The position numbers and the translations under genes were made by a program. This document shows positions 5,250 to 5,888 of a stretch of DNA of 5,888 bases, in pieces; positions within the stretch are counted from its first letter, which is position 1; every line of letters begins with the position of its first letter. Under the pieces are notes generated by a model that worked only from the letters and a program-made list of their open reading frames with translations, was not told the DNA's origin and did no database searches. Source of the DNA: Pseudomonadota bacterium (GTDB taxonomy: Bacteria; Pseudomonadota; Alphaproteobacteria; Rhizobiales; Hyphomicrobiaceae); NCBI GenBank assembly GCA_021813195.1, contig JAKALI010000288.1:1-5888 (forward strand), written 5' to 3'.

Positions 5250-5861
5250 TCATCTCAGCTGTTGGCCTTTCATCGACTGAACTTCGGCTTTATCGGTCTC
5301 CAGCTCCAGAACGATCTTTTCCTGTTCAGCCCGCAGCTTGGCCAAGGCATCGGTTTGAATCAAGGATGTTGGCAACGGCTGCGCCGGGTGTTCCTCGATC
5401 GCTCGAGCCGCGTCAGTCGCAGCGGCTGCTTCGCGCGCCACCTTCGCGGCCGCGCGCTCCGTCCCTGCGACGATGGCCCGTTCGGCGCGCAGCTCGCGTT
5501 GCGACGTCGGATCGAGTCCCGCCACAGCTTCCTCACGGCGTTCGGCGCCGACAGCGCGATCGGCAAAGCGCGCAGCGTCGGCTGCTTCACGCCCCTCACG
5601 CAGGCGAATCGCGTCCGCTTGCTCGATGAGACGTTCGGCGTTGACGCCGGCGATGGCGGCGACCTCCGCCCGCGTCATTTGCTCGACCCCGCGTTCCTGC
5701 AAGCGCTGCAGGTCGAGCCGATTGGCAAGCGTCTCCAGATACCGCGACGAGGCTTCCCGAAACTGCTGTTTGGTCTCGCCGTCCAGCAAATCACCCGTCC
5801 GCGACACCGCCTCGTTCATGAGGCGAAGATCTTTCACCATTTGCTCCGACGTGATGGCCAT
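5250..5861 (-). CDS. Alanine-rich charged coiled-coil protein, unknown function
   Basis: A 203-residue soluble protein of unknown function. It has no signal peptide, no membrane segment and no cysteine, and is very rich in Ala, Glu and Arg. Predicted helices at about residues 5-60 (ending LANRLDLQRLQERG) and 85-155 (long runs of Glu/Arg/Ala such as RAERAIVAGTERAAAKVARE), and a final helix at about 168-195 (LAKLRAEQEKIVLELETDK), suggest a mostly coiled-coil rod. Between them, MTRAEVAAIAGVNAERLIEQ (62-81) could be a short helix-turn-helix or helix-hairpin-helix. A proline-containing break PAQPLPTS sits at 159-166. The ATG at 5861 has AAGGAGG (5870-5876) upstream with 9 nt from GGAG to the start, a strong start signal. 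It converges on the membrane cassette, so it belongs to a different unit reading in from beyond the right edge. Proteins of this composition occur among plasmid and conjugation genes, but nothing here proves that. Confidence 0.8.
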   Translation of the reverse strand: MAITSEQMVKDLRLMNEAVSRTGDLLDGETKQQFREASSRYLETLANRLDLQRLQERGVEQMTRAEVAAIAGVNAERLIEQADAIRLREGREAADAARFADRAVGAERREEAVAGLDPTSQRELRAERAIVAGTERAAAKVAREAAAATDAARAIEEHPAQPLPTSLIQTDALAKLRAEQEKIVLELETDKAEVQSMKGQQLR

Positions 5862-5888
5862 TTCCGGTCCCTCCTTGGTGAGTTGGTC

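Noticed and set aside
5243..5253. ATGATAATCAT palindrome at the end of the coiled-coil gene as a regulatory site
   Set aside because: Only 11 bp, AT-rich and located at a stop codon between convergent genes, with no promoter near; most likely chance.
5243..5629. Plus-strand frame of 128 codons opposite the coiled-coil gene
   Set aside because: Very Arg/Pro-rich shadow of an open frame that has a strong ribosome binding site on the other strand.

Overview
The window is an arsenic detoxification locus. Its two operons diverge from a 117-bp control region, and it is flanked on the right by uncharacterised membrane and coiled-coil genes. GC-rich codon use, GTG starts, the ArsR-ArsC fusion and the Acr3-type pump suggest a proteobacterium, most likely an alphaproteobacterium of the rhizobial or sphingomonad kind. 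That placement is inference from gene style, because no rRNA or other taxonomic marker is present.

Left half (minus strand, read right to left from about 2523): a cysteine-free ArsR-type DNA-binding domain fused to a thioredoxin-type arsenate reductase (1588-2523), a thioredoxin reductase (482-1468), and a second stand-alone arsenate reductase that runs off the left edge (1-431). Together they reduce arsenate to arsenite and recycle the reductant.

Right half (plus strand from 2641): a conventional cysteine-bearing ArsR repressor (2641-3027), overlapping by 25 nt an Acr3 arsenite efflux permease (3003-4067). The pump exports the arsenite made by the left operon. The control region has a convincing -35/-10 pair for each direction and two unrelated palindromes. 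One overlaps the -10 and start codon of the rightward operon, the other the -35 of the leftward operon. This fits two regulators with separate operators.

Beyond acr3 lie 197 bp of GC-rich, foldable sequence, then a small gene for a 53-residue two-helix membrane protein (4265-4426) carrying a perfect 12-bp inverted repeat within its reading frame. A 204-residue multi-pass membrane protein of unknown function follows (4490-5104). Both have good ribosome binding sites and run in the same direction as arsR-acr3, so they may be an accessory membrane cassette. The window ends with a convergent gene for an alanine-rich, highly charged, probably coiled-coil protein of unknown function (5250-5861). 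No insertion sequence, tRNA, CRISPR array or replication origin was seen.

The best candidates for something undescribed are the 53-aa plus 204-aa membrane pair downstream of acr3, and the two-regulator, two-operator switch built around the ArsR-ArsC fusion.
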